Source: Oscillospiraceae bacterium
GTDB taxonomy: Bacteria > Bacillota > Clostridia > Oscillospirales > Ruminococcaceae
Direction of reading: 5' to 3'
Length of the DNA stretch: 64,000 bases
NCBI GenBank assembly: GCA_015067175.1
Contig: SVMX01000006.1
Location: forward strand, 1-64,000
Numbering within the stretch: position 1 is the first letter of the stretch; every line of letters starts with the position of its first letter. The notes under the pieces are model-generated. The model worked only from the letters and a program-made list of their open reading frames with translations, was not told the DNA's origin and searched no databases. Of the stretch, positions 34,179 through 42,736 are shown one piece after another. The translations under genes were made by a program, and so were the position numbers.

Positions 34179-36998
34179 ATGAGCTTTCAGAATATATTCG
34201 ACTTCGCGGCTGAGGCTGCAATTGCAGCTGCGGCTGAATCGGAGCGCGAACATGAGCGCACAAAAAGCATAACTATTGACGGAGCAACCGCTTCGCTGAG
34301 CGAAAATACGCGTTGGCGCGGCTTTGGCATGGTGAGTGCGAATAACAGCTCTCGCTTGTTGCTTGACTACAAGTCCGAAGCTCCCGAGAGATATAACGAG
34401 ATAATGAACTATATTTTCGGTGCTGACGGACTTGCCGTATCTCATTTAAAGATCGAAATGGGATCTGATGTTAATTCTTCTTCGGGAACAGAGCCATGCG
34501 CAATGCGTTTTGAGGACGAAAAGCCTGATGTTACGCGCGGAGCAGGCTTTCAGCTTGCCGCTGACGCAAAGAAGATAAACCCTGCGCTTACGCTGGATAT
34601 GCTGTGGTGGAGCGAGCCGAGATGGGTCAGCGACAGCCATGACGACCTTACTGCGCGCTATAAATGGTACAGAGAGCTTCTTGCGGCGGCTTATGAGGTC
34701 TACGGCTTAAAATTCGATTATGTAAGCGCAAACCGCAACGAAAGAGCGGTTGACGCAGATTGGATAAAGTATCTGTCCTACGCGTTAAAGAACGATACAG
34801 ACACGCCGTATGATTTTTCTGCGATAAAAGTAGTCGCTTCCGATGAGGAGAATTCATGGCACACTGCGCAGAAGATGCTTGACGATAAGGAGCTGCTTGC
34901 GGCGATAGATGTTATTGGCAGCCATTATACAAGCCATTCCACGCCCGAGGTAAAGAAGCTCATTAAAGAACATAATAAGGAAGCTTGGTTTGCTGAGGCT
35001 TGCCCGCCTATGAGCTATGAGGGAACTTACCGTCACGACAGCACAGGCACGGGACTTGCCGATATGAACGGTATGCTGGACATAGCAAATCGTATCATTA
35101 CAATGTATCCCGAGGGCGGAATGACTTTGCATGAATTTCAGCCTGTCGTAGCCGCTTATTATGACGGTGCGTGCTATTGTCAGAAGCAGATGATACTTGC
35201 AAACGAGCCGTGGAGCGGCTGGTATCGCCTTGACGGCGGCTTTTTCATGGGTCTGCATTTTTCGCAGTTTATCGGAAAGGGCTGGGTATTTGTGGATAGT
35301 GCCTGCTTTGCAGATGGTGAAAAGAGCAGCGATGGTCATGCGATAGTTGACGCGGTGTTCAGCTATATCACTGCAACTGATACCGAAAGCGGAGATTACA
35401 GCTTTGTTGTGACCAACAGCACGGCTGCGCCTATAACATACACATTTGATGTGAAAAACCTCGGTAAGGCACATTCGCCCGTGTATGTGTGGGAAACACG
35501 CGGCCCCGACAGCGGTGCTTACGATGAAAACTATTTCAAGCTTATTGATACCGTTGTCCCCGAAACAAATGAAGACGGTTCAACTTTCACTTATACGATA
35601 AAACCGTATTCACTGGTCACGATATCGACGCTTAACAAGATGCGACCTGTGATGTTTGTGCCTGCGCTTAAAGATGAGCATCGCCTTTTAGCTCTGCCTT
35701 ACCGTGATGATTTCTCTTACGCTCATCATGAAGCGGATTTTCTTGCTGGCAGGGGCGGCGCACCGCTTTACACTACCGATCAGGGCGGCGCTTTTGAGGT
35801 GGTTCAGCTTTCGGGCAGAAACGTGCTCAAGCAGAAGATAACAGAGAATATGAGAGCCGAAGAATGGGGTTACACGCCGAAGCCTATGACCTGCCTTGGC
35901 GATGACCGTTGGCTGAATTATTCTGTATCTTGCGAGGTGAAGCTTGCCGAGAGCGGCAATAAGCATTGCTATGCAGGCTGCGGCCTAAGGTATAATCTCG
36001 CTTCAAGCGGCAACAGCGGTTGGTGGCTGAAGCTCTGCTCCGACGGCACATGGAGCCTTAACAAGAACAGAAAGAGCCATGCGAACGGCAGTGTTGAGCT
36101 TAACGAATGGAATACTCTTAAAATAAACGCGGAAAGAAATATCATTTCCGCTTGGATAAACGGCACGCTCGTTGCTCAGCTTAACGGCAAAAAAGAGGGT
36201 ATAGTACTGCAAGCGACAGGCAGAGCCGCGCTGTATAGCAGCTACCATGAAAACTGTTTTGCCGAGCTTTTGATAGAGCCTATAAATGACGCGGTAAGCT
36301 ATGTAAAACGTATCGACTGCACTGACGAGGAGTTCTCCTACAGCGGCGAGTGGACGCACAAGACTATGGATAGCTTCAAAAACTACAACCGCACCTGCAC
36401 TTCGGGCATTGAGGGAGCTTCCGCTGTGATTAAATTCCGCGGCAGTGGCATCATGCTGCTTGGCGCGAACATAGAGGGCGGCGTTATTTCAGTTGAGCTT
36501 GACGGAGTTAAGTCCGATAAGGAATACACACTTGCTGAAACCGACTTCAGAGAAGCGTTTTGGTCTGTTTTCGGGCTGAGAGATGGTGAGCATACATTGA
36601 AGCTCACAGTTGAAAGCGGCACTCTGACAATTGACGCAGCCGAAGCTGTCCTAGGCGACATCGGCGAAGAAATATTCGATGATGATATTGATGAAGAAGT
36701 TCTTGCTGACGACGCTGTTGACGAAGTTCTCGGCGATGAGATTGATGAAGCTGCCCTCAATGACGTTGATGTTTCCGAAGCTGTGGCAGACGAAAGCGCT
36801 CCTGTTTCAAAAGAACCTGCTGAAGAAGCTTATCCGCTTACCGTATGCGAGAAGCCCGGCGAAAGCCTTGCTGTTGCGGAGATTGGCGGCAAAAAGCCCT
36901 CGTTCAGAAAGCTTATCCCAATTATAGCGGCAGCAGGTGCTGTTGTTGCTGCGGGAGTAGCACTGGGAGTGCTGCTTAGCAGAAGAAAAAACAAGTGA
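34179..36998 (+). CDS. GH59-like (galactocerebrosidase-type) glycosidase with C-terminal membrane anchor
   Basis: A 939-residue protein. The TIM-barrel part (about 30-350) resembles galactosylceramidase: GFGMVSANNSSRLLLDY, IEMGSDVNSSSGTEP, the acid/base-type ANRNER (Glu188) and the nucleophile-type WFAEAC (Glu273). A beta domain, a lectin-like domain (about 515-690) and another beta domain (about 700-825) follow. The tail is an Asp/Glu-rich repeat (about 829-890), one hydrophobic helix (about 912-932) and RRKNK. No N-terminal signal peptide is visible (start SFQNIFDFAAEAAIAAAA), so topology is unclear. Activity is inferred from the family only. Confidence 0.8.
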   Translation: MSFQNIFDFAAEAAIAAAAESEREHERTKSITIDGATASLSENTRWRGFGMVSANNSSRLLLDYKSEAPERYNEIMNYIFGADGLAVSHLKIEMGSDVNSSSGTEPCAMRFEDEKPDVTRGAGFQLAADAKKINPALTLDMLWWSEPRWVSDSHDDLTARYKWYRELLAAAYEVYGLKFDYVSANRNERAVDADWIKYLSYALKNDTDTPYDFSAIKVVASDEENSWHTAQKMLDDKELLAAIDVIGSHYTSHSTPEVKKLIKEHNKEAWFAEACPPMSYEGTYRHDSTGTGLADMNGMLDIANRIITMYPEGGMTLHEFQPVVAAYYDGACYCQKQMILANEPWSGWYRLDGGFFMGLHFSQFIGKGWVFVDSACFADGEKSSDGHAIVDAVFSYITATDTESGDYSFVVTNSTAAPITYTFDVKNLGKAHSPVYVWETRGPDSGAYDENYFKLIDTVVPETNEDGSTFTYTIKPYSLVTISTLNKMRPVMFVPALKDEHRLLALPYRDDFSYAHHEADFLAGRGGAPLYTTDQGGAFEVVQLSGRNVLKQKITENMRAEEWGYTPKPMTCLGDDRWLNYSVSCEVKLAESGNKHCYAGCGLRYNLASSGNSGWWLKLCSDGTWSLNKNRKSHANGSVELNEWNTLKINAERNIISAWINGTLVAQLNGKKEGIVLQATGRAALYSSYHENCFAELLIEPINDAVSYVKRIDCTDEEFSYSGEWTHKTMDSFKNYNRTCTSGIEGASAVIKFRGSGIMLLGANIEGGVISVELDGVKSDKEYTLAETDFREAFWSVFGLRDGEHTLKLTVESGTLTIDAAEAVLGDIGEEIFDDDIDEEVLADDAVDEVLGDEIDEAALNDVDVSEAVADESAPVSKEPAEEAYPLTVCEKPGESLAVAEIGGKKPSFRKLIPIIAAAGAVVAAGVALGVLLSRRKNK

Positions 36999-37002
36999 GT
37001 GC

Positions 37003-37031
37003 TTGACGGAACAGCGTTTTTGTGTTAAAAT
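37003..37031 (+). promoter_or_regulatory. Promoter for the COG0523 GTPase pair
   Basis: TTGACG (37003-37008) and TAAAAT (37026-37031) with a 17-base spacer, 38 bases before the ATG at 37070. I found no clear Zur-type palindrome. Confidence 0.65.
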
Positions 37032-37069
37032 AAACAATGTATGATAAAATACAGAAAGAAGGATCGTTT

Positions 37070-38239
37070 ATGACAAAAATAGATGTTTTTTCGGGCTTTC
37101 TCGGAGCAGGTAAGACCACGCTTATCAAGAAGCTGCTGAAAGAGGCTTACAACGGAGAAAAGCTTGTGCTTATCGAAAATGAGTTCGGTGAGATAGGTAT
37201 CGATGGCGGCTTTATGAAGGACGCAGGTATCGAGGTCACCGAGATGAATCAGGGCTGCATCTGCTGCTCTCTTGTAGGAGATTTCGGCAAGGCGCTGAAG
37301 CAGGTGCTTGAGCAGTTTTCTCCCGACCGTATCCTTATTGAGCCGTCGGGTGTCGGTAAGCTCTCCGATGTGTTAAAGGCTGTAAATGACGTTGACAGCG
37401 ACGATATCGTGCTTAACAGCTACACGACCGTTGCCGATGCGTCTAAGATAAAGATGTATATGAAGAACTTCGGTGAGTTCTATAAAAACCAGATCGAGAG
37501 CGCTAAGACCATCATTCTAAGCCGTTCCCAGAAGCTTTCAGAGGAAAAGCTTGCCGCTGCGGTAGAGATGATCAAGGAGCTTAACGACAAGGCGACCATC
37601 GTCACAACACCTTGGGACGATATCGGCGGCAAGCAGATACTTGAAGCTATGGAGAGCGAAAACGGCTTTGCCGAGGCTCTGCTCGCTGATGAGGATATCT
37701 GCCCCGTGTGCGGTCATTCTCATGAGCATCACCATCATCATGAGGACGGCGAGGAGTGCCACTGTCATGACCATGAGCATCACCATCATCACGAGGACGG
37801 CGAGGAATGTCACTGCCACGACCATGACCATGAGCATCACCATCACCACGAGGATGGTGAGGAATGCCACTGCCACGATCACGACCACGAGCATCATCAC
37901 CATCACGAGCATGGCGAGGACTGCACCTGCGGCTGTCATGACCATGAGCATCACCATCATCACCATGCTGACGATGTGTTCAGCACATTTGGCATCGAAA
38001 CCGCGAAGAAGTTCACCAAGGAAGAGCTTGAAACAGCTCTTGCAAAGCTTTCCGATGAAGCGTACGGCACAGTGCTCCGTGCAAAGGGCATAGTTGCGGG
38101 CGAGGGCGTGTGGTATCACTTTGATTTCGTGCCCGAGGAGTATGAGGTACGCACAGGCTCCGCTGATGTTACAGGCAGAATGTGCGTTATCGGCGCAAAG
38201 CTTGAGGAAGCCAAGATAAAGGCGCTGTTCGGCGTTTAA
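37070..38239 (+). CDS. COG0523/CobW-family GTPase with His-rich metal-binding insert
   Basis: A 389-residue G3E GTPase. Walker A is GFLGAGKTT (9-17), the hallmark metal-binding CxCC is CICC (63-66), and LIEPSGVG follows. A His/Asp/Glu/Cys-rich region (about 216-302) consists of four or five near-repeats of EHHHHHEDGEECHCHDHD. The CobW C-terminal domain closes the protein (about 305-389). Such proteins act as metallochaperones, often for zinc, and the insert should bind several metal ions. GAAGGA precedes the ATG at 37070. A second GTPase follows after 15 bases. Confidence 0.92.
   Translation: MTKIDVFSGFLGAGKTTLIKKLLKEAYNGEKLVLIENEFGEIGIDGGFMKDAGIEVTEMNQGCICCSLVGDFGKALKQVLEQFSPDRILIEPSGVGKLSDVLKAVNDVDSDDIVLNSYTTVADASKIKMYMKNFGEFYKNQIESAKTIILSRSQKLSEEKLAAAVEMIKELNDKATIVTTPWDDIGGKQILEAMESENGFAEALLADEDICPVCGHSHEHHHHHEDGEECHCHDHEHHHHHEDGEECHCHDHDHEHHHHHEDGEECHCHDHDHEHHHHHEHGEDCTCGCHDHEHHHHHHADDVFSTFGIETAKKFTKEELETALAKLSDEAYGTVLRAKGIVAGEGVWYHFDFVPEEYEVRTGSADVTGRMCVIGAKLEEAKIKALFGV
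37717..37972 (+). repeat. In-frame tandem repeat coding for His-rich units
   Basis: About 250 bases of degenerate 48-66-base units rich in CAC/CAT, GAC/GAG and TGC codons, inside the GTPase gene. The unit core encodes HHHHHEDGEECHCHDH. Codon variation between units suggests selection on the protein rather than a very recent expansion. Confidence 0.85.
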
Positions 38240-38254
38240 ACGGGAGGAATTACA

Positions 38255-39208
38255 ATGCAGACAGAACTTCCCGTATATCTTATAACGGGCTTTTTGGAGA
38301 GCGGAAAGACCTCGTTTATCCTTGATACTATCAGGGATAAGCAGTTCAACAGGGGACAGCGAACACTTATTATCGCCTGTGAGGACGGCGAGGTCGAGTA
38401 TGAAGAAAAGATATTAAAGTCGGCAAAATGCGAAGTTGAGTTTCTTGAGGACGAGGAAGATTTCAACGAGGAATATCTTAATTCCCTTGTTGAAAAGCAC
38501 AAGCCCTCTCAGATAATGATAGAGTTCAACGGTATGTGGAGCCTTCGCAATATGGCGGTAAAAGCTCCGAAAAACTGGATATTCTATCAGATATTCATGT
38601 TTGTGGATCATTCGCGTTTTGATGTTTATATGAACAATATGCGTCAGCTTTTGTCTGATAATATCGCAGTTGCGGATATAGTAATCTTCAATCGCTGTGA
38701 AAAGGACAGCATCGACAAGAAAAAGCTGCGCCGCACCACAAAGGCGCTCAATCCGCGTATTGAGATGATGTTCGAGTACAATGACGGCAGCGTTGAGCAG
38801 GGCTTCCAGGGCGAGGACGATATGCCTTTTGATGTTAAGGCTGACCCCATCGACGTTATTCACGATGATTTCGGCCTGTGGTATGTCGATATCATGAGCA
38901 ACGCTCCGCGCTATAAGGGAAAGAACGTCCGCGTGAGAGGTCTTGTGTATCGCGCTTCCAATGTGCCCGAGGGTTATTTTGTTATTTCGCGCCGCGCTAT
39001 GACCTGCTGTGCAGATGATATCGCAGTTATCGGTATACTTGTAAAGTCGCCCGAGGCTAAGAACTTCGCCGACGGTGAGTGGGTCGAGGTATGCGGTGAG
39101 ATAATCTCCGAGAAGCAGTCGGCTTACAAGGGCACGGGTCCCGTGCTTGTTGCAAGGACTATTGCGCCTACCGAAAAGGCTGATACGGAGCTTGTATATT
39201 TCAATTAA
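38255..39208 (+). CDS. COG0523-type GTPase fused to a YcgQ/TIGR03943-like domain
   Basis: A 317-residue protein. The N-terminal G3E GTPase part has Walker A GFLESGKTSF (12-21), but the usual CxCC is replaced by IACEDGEVEYEE. The C-terminal part (about 205-317) resembles the soluble half of YcgQ-type proteins: VRVRGLVYRASNVPEGYFV, RRAMTCCADD (about 250) and WVEVCGEI. YcgQ/YcgR in Bacillus belong to the zinc (Zur) response. It is a pair partner of the preceding GTPase, so zinc allocation is the likely theme (inference). Confidence 0.82.
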   Translation: MQTELPVYLITGFLESGKTSFILDTIRDKQFNRGQRTLIIACEDGEVEYEEKILKSAKCEVEFLEDEEDFNEEYLNSLVEKHKPSQIMIEFNGMWSLRNMAVKAPKNWIFYQIFMFVDHSRFDVYMNNMRQLLSDNIAVADIVIFNRCEKDSIDKKKLRRTTKALNPRIEMMFEYNDGSVEQGFQGEDDMPFDVKADPIDVIHDDFGLWYVDIMSNAPRYKGKNVRVRGLVYRASNVPEGYFVISRRAMTCCADDIAVIGILVKSPEAKNFADGEWVEVCGEIISEKQSAYKGTGPVLVARTIAPTEKADTELVYFN

Positions 39209-39259
39209 AATACTTTGCGGCGGGTCATCTTGCCGCAATGCTTTTACGGAGAGAAAACT

Positions 39260-40300
39260 ATGTTTACAGTAAGACTATCCGACGACGGTAGGGCTGTCGA
39301 AATACTCGATCAGACGCTTTTGCCTAATGTGATAAAATATCTGCGGCTTGAAACTGCCGACGATATTTATGAGGCTATTTTTTCACTGCGAGTACGCGGA
39401 GCGCCCGCGATCGGCGTTGCGGCAGGCTTTGCAATGTATGTGCTTGCTCAGAAGCTTCCCGATGACGAAGCTTTTCTTGAGCGTTTGAGGCTTACAGGCG
39501 AATATCTGTGCTCCTCGCGTCCGACCGCTGTAAATCTCAGCTATGCGGTGTGCCGTATGATAGCTACTGCTGACGCAAATGCTGAGCTTCCGTATGAGCA
39601 AAGGCTTTCCGTGCTGAAAAAAGAGTGCATGGCTATCTATAACGAGGATAGAGCGATGTGCCGAGCTATCTCTGAAAACGGACTTACATTAGTAAAGAGC
39701 GGTGACGGAATACTTACTCACTGCAACGCAGGTGCGCTTGCTGCGACCGAATACGGCACAGGACTTGGTACTCTGCTGCTAGGTAAGGAGCAAGGCTATG
39801 ATTTCAAGGTATACAGTGACGAAACAAGACCGCTTCTGCAAGGAGCAAGGCTTACTTCGTTTGAGCTTAACCACGCAGGTATAGACGTTACTCTCATCTG
39901 TGATAACGCCGCGTCGCTGCTTATGAAGCAGGGTAAGATAAATGCGTGCTTTGTCGGCTGTGACAGAGTTGCGGCAAACGGTGATGTTGCTAACAAGATA
40001 GGAACTCGCTCTGTTGCGATAAACGCAAAATATCACAATATACCTTTTTATGTTTTCTGTCCGTCCTCTACGATTGATTTTGATTGCAAGAACGGCGATG
40101 ATATCACTATTGAGGAGCGCAGCGGCGATGAGATAAAGAATATGTTCTTTAAAAAGCCGATGGCAGAAAATGAAGTCAAATGCTATAATCCCGCGTTTGA
40201 TGTAACTGATGCGGAGCTTGTTACTGCAATAATCACCGAAAAGGGAATTGCAAGGTATCCTTACACAAAGAGCCTTGCGGAGCTGTTCGGAAAGGACTGA
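39260..40300 (+). CDS. mtnA: S-methyl-5-thioribose-1-phosphate isomerase
   Basis: MtnA isomerises MTR-1-P to methylthioribulose-1-P. The 346-residue product has [26 protein letters not shown] (catalytic-type Cys), [13 protein letters not shown] and [19 protein letters not shown] (catalytic-type Asp). GGAGAG precedes the ATG at 39260; an upstream in-frame extension to 39215 lacks support. eIF2B-like relatives exist, but the Cys/Asp motifs favour MtnA. It is grouped with a methyltransferase and an MTA/SAH deaminase; mtnK, mtnB and mtnD are absent here. Confidence 0.92.
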   Translation: MFTVRLSDDGRAVEILDQTLLPNVIKYLRLETADDIYEAIFSLRVRGAPAIGVAAGFAMYVLAQKLPDDEAFLERLRLTGEYLCSSRPTAVNLSYAVCRMIATADANAELPYEQRLSVLKKECMAIYNEDRAMCRAISENGLTLVKSGDGILTHCNAGALAATEYGTGLGTLLLGKEQGYDFKVYSDETRPLLQGARLTSFELNHAGIDVTLICDNAASLLMKQGKINACFVGCDRVAANGDVANKIGTRSVAINAKYHNIPFYVFCPSSTIDFDCKNGDDITIEERSGDEIKNMFFKKPMAENEVKCYNPAFDVTDAELVTAIITEKGIARYPYTKSLAELFGKD

Positions 40301-40303
40301 GAT

Positions 40304-41095
40304 ATGATAAAAGACGACCGTTTTGACGGCGGCAGACCCTTTGATTGGGGTAAAGCCTCTGAGGATTACGCTAAATTCCGCGATATCTATCCGCCTGAGT
40401 TCTACGAAAAGCTAATCTCGTTGGGTCTGTACGAGCGCGGTACTTCTGTCCTCGATATAGGCACGGGAACAGGCGTTCTGCCGAGAGCACTTTATAACAC
40501 GGGAGTGCAGTTCACTGGCACGGACTTATCGGCTGAGCAGATAACGCAGGCAAAGCGTATTTCTGCCGAAAACGGCATGGATATACTTTTTGAGGTTGGC
40601 GGCGCAGAGGAAAAGCTTTTCTCAGATAACAGCTTTGATGTTATAACTGCGTGTCAGTGCTACTGGTATTTTGACCACGAAAAAGCGGCTAAAACGTTGT
40701 ATTCACAGCTAAAACCGCATGGCAGACTTGCATTTATTGTCATGAATTGGCTGCCTTTTGAGGACGAGATAGCCTCAGACAGCGAGAAGATGGTGCTGAA
40801 ATTCAATCCCACATGGAACGGCTGCGGCTTTAAAAGATCGCTTATTGAAGCGCCGCAGGAGTATCTCGAATACTTCACTGTGGAGCGTCAGGAGCAGCTT
40901 GATCTGCGTGTTCCGTTTACGCGTGAAAGCTGGCACGGCAGAATGAAAGCCTGCCGCGGAGTTGGCGCAAGCCTTAACGTGGAGGATTATGCGAGATTTG
41001 ATAAAGAGCATTTCGAAATGCTGAAAAAATACCCCGAAAGCTTTGAAATACTGCATTACGCGGCAATAACGATACTCAGATCAAATAAGGAGTAA
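40304..41095 (+). CDS. Class I SAM-dependent methyltransferase
   Basis: A 263-residue methyltransferase. Motif I is VLDIGTGTGVLPRAL (about 48-62), then an acidic residue in GTDLSAEQI, and the motif IV region FDVITACQCYWYFDH. It sits 3 bases after mtnA and 4 bases before the deaminase gene, so the three are co-transcribed. Its product SAH is a possible substrate of the next enzyme. The methyl acceptor is unknown. Confidence 0.87.
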   Translation: MIKDDRFDGGRPFDWGKASEDYAKFRDIYPPEFYEKLISLGLYERGTSVLDIGTGTGVLPRALYNTGVQFTGTDLSAEQITQAKRISAENGMDILFEVGGAEEKLFSDNSFDVITACQCYWYFDHEKAAKTLYSQLKPHGRLAFIVMNWLPFEDEIASDSEKMVLKFNPTWNGCGFKRSLIEAPQEYLEYFTVERQEQLDLRVPFTRESWHGRMKACRGVGASLNVEDYARFDKEHFEMLKKYPESFEILHYAAITILRSNKE

Positions 41096-41099
41096 ATAT

Positions 41100-42368
41100 A
41101 TGAAACTCAGATTTTACAACGCTAAGATACTTACAATGGTTGATGATAATATCATCGAGGGCGAGCTTCATACCGACGGCGGTAAGATAACCTATGTTGG
41201 CGCGCCGAAAGCAGAGCAGGGAAGCTTTGACCGCGAGATAGATCTCAGCGGCAAGCTGATAATTCCCGGTTTTAAGAACGCGCATACTCACGGAGCGATG
41301 ACGTTTTTAAGAAGCTTTGCTGATGATCTTCCGCTGAATGATTGGCTGTATCAGCAGGTGTTTCCGCATGAGGCTAAGCTGACGGAAGAGGCTATCTATG
41401 TTTTCACACAGCTTGCAAACATGGAGTACCTCACAAGCGGTATCACGTCAAGCTTTGATATGTATTTCAAGCTTGACAGCTACGCAAAGGCAAACACCGA
41501 CATGGGCTTCAGAACCGTGCTTTGCGGCTCTATAAACGATTTTGGCGGAACTGTCGAGGGTATTGAGGAGGAGTACAACAAATTCAACTCCTACAACGAG
41601 CTTATAAGCTATCAGCTTGGCTTCCACGCCGAGTATACCACAAAGCGCGAAACTCTTGAGGGTATGGCGGCTCTTTCGCAGAAATACAAGGCACCTATGT
41701 ACACTCACAACAGTGAAACAAAGTCCGAGGTCGAGGGCTGTAAGGAGCGCTACGGCATGACTCCCACACAGCTTTTTGACAAGCTTGGTATGCTGGAATA
41801 CGGCGGAGGCGGCTTCCACTGCGTTTGGTTTGACGAAAAGGATATGGAGATTTACCGTGACAAGCGCCTTTATATGGTGACAAATCCATCGTCTAATTTA
41901 AAGCTTGCAAGCGGAATTGCACCCATCTGTGAGATGAAGCGCAAAGGCATGACAAATTTTGCTATCGGTACAGACGGCGCTGCAAGCAATAACTGTCTTG
42001 ATATGTTCCGTGAGATGTTCCTTGTAACGGGACTTCAAAAGGTGAGAGAGTATGATGCCTCGGCTTGCCCTGCGTTTGATGTTCTCGAAATGGCGACAAA
42101 GGGCGGCGCTCTTGCAATGGGACTCAAAGACTGCGATGTACTTGCAGAGGGCAAATGTGCGGACTTCGCTGTTATCGACCTCATGCAGCCTAATATGCAG
42201 CCGCTTCACAATATCGCAAAAAATCTCGTTTACGCAGGCAGCAAGCAGAATATCTGCATGACAGTAGTAAACGGCAAGGTGCTTTACGAAAACGGTAAAT
42301 TCCTCACTGTTGACGCAAATGAAGTCTACGAGAGGGCAAATAAGCTTGCTCGCGAGATCTGCGGTTAA
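41100..42368 (+). CDS. mtaD: 5'-methylthioadenosine/S-adenosylhomocysteine deaminase-type amidohydrolase
   Basis: A 422-residue metal-dependent amidohydrolase. Metal ligands are visible in KNAHTHGAMTFLRSF (about 63-77), LGFHAEY, MYTHNSETKSEVE and GTDGAASNNCLDMF (Asp). It matches the MtaD/SAH deaminase branch (long HTHG loop, SNNCLDMF-type end) more than chlorohydrolases or guanine deaminase. It would deaminate MTA to methylthioinosine or SAH to S-inosylhomocysteine, in keeping with mtnA in the same operon. Confidence 0.87.
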   Translation: MKLRFYNAKILTMVDDNIIEGELHTDGGKITYVGAPKAEQGSFDREIDLSGKLIIPGFKNAHTHGAMTFLRSFADDLPLNDWLYQQVFPHEAKLTEEAIYVFTQLANMEYLTSGITSSFDMYFKLDSYAKANTDMGFRTVLCGSINDFGGTVEGIEEEYNKFNSYNELISYQLGFHAEYTTKRETLEGMAALSQKYKAPMYTHNSETKSEVEGCKERYGMTPTQLFDKLGMLEYGGGGFHCVWFDEKDMEIYRDKRLYMVTNPSSNLKLASGIAPICEMKRKGMTNFAIGTDGAASNNCLDMFREMFLVTGLQKVREYDASACPAFDVLEMATKGGALAMGLKDCDVLAEGKCADFAVIDLMQPNMQPLHNIAKNLVYAGSKQNICMTVVNGKVLYENGKFLTVDANEVYERANKLAREICG

Positions 42369-42429
42369 TTTCGGAAAATTTATTCATACAATTTCCTTTA
42401 ATATTTTTTGCTCAGCCGAAAATAATACT

Positions 42430-42454
42430 CTTGCAAGGAAAAAGTCCTTGCGAG
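42430..42454 (+). other. Stem-loop in the SASP leader
   Basis: A 10-bp stem (42430-42439 with 42445-42454, one G-U pair) and an AAAAG loop lie 31 bases before the SASP ATG, ahead of AAGGAG. It has no T-tract, so it is more likely a 5' mRNA-stabilising hairpin than a terminator. CATACAA at 42385-42391 resembles half of a sigma-G -10 box, but I see no matching -35. Confidence 0.5.
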
Positions 42455-42485
42455 ATAAAAAGCAAATATTAAGGAGATAATTATT

Positions 42486-42686
42486 ATGGCTTCCAACAAG
42501 CAGAATAAATCCGCACTCAACAGCATTAAGATGCAGGCTGCAAGCGAGGTAGGCGTTGCTCTTAACAACGGCTACAACGGCGACCTCACTTCCAAGCAGG
42601 CAGGCTCTATCGGCGGTCAGATGGTTAAGGACATGATCAATTCCTACAAGCAGCAGAACGGCGGCAACGCTTCTTCTAACAGCTAA
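42486..42686 (+). CDS. Alpha/beta-type small acid-soluble spore protein
   Basis: A 66-residue DNA-binding spore protein. It has the two family blocks: AASEVGVALNN near 18-28 (with the E-V pair equivalent to the GPR protease site) and GSIGGQMVKDMINSY near 40-54. SASPs coat and protect DNA in the forespore and are amino acid stores at germination. A strong AAGGAG precedes the ATG; a terminator follows. It is direct evidence of an endospore former. Confidence 0.93.
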   Translation: MASNKQNKSALNSIKMQAASEVGVALNNGYNGDLTSKQAGSIGGQMVKDMINSYKQQNGGNASSNS

Positions 42687-42704
42687 TTAACCTGCGAATA
42701 AAAG

Positions 42705-42733
42705 AACTCCCGCGCAACAGTGCGGGAGTTTGT
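42705..42733. terminator. Bidirectional terminator between SASP and perR-like genes
   Basis: A 9-bp GC-rich stem (42705-42713 with 42722-42730) with T-rich flanks on both sides lies between convergent genes. Confidence 0.8.
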
Positions 42734-42736
42734 CTG

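Noticed and set aside
37717-37972. Tandem repeat that might be a CRISPR array
   Set aside because: Units are in frame, code for His-rich peptide, vary at codon positions and have no unique spacers.
37538-38119. 193-codon antisense frame rich in Met and Val
   Set aside because: It is the reverse reading of the His-rich repeat (CAT/CAC read as ATG/GTG) and not a real hydrophobic protein.
42385-42391. Sigma-G promoter for the SASP gene
   Set aside because: CATACAA resembles a -10 box, but no fitting -35 lies 17-18 bases upstream.
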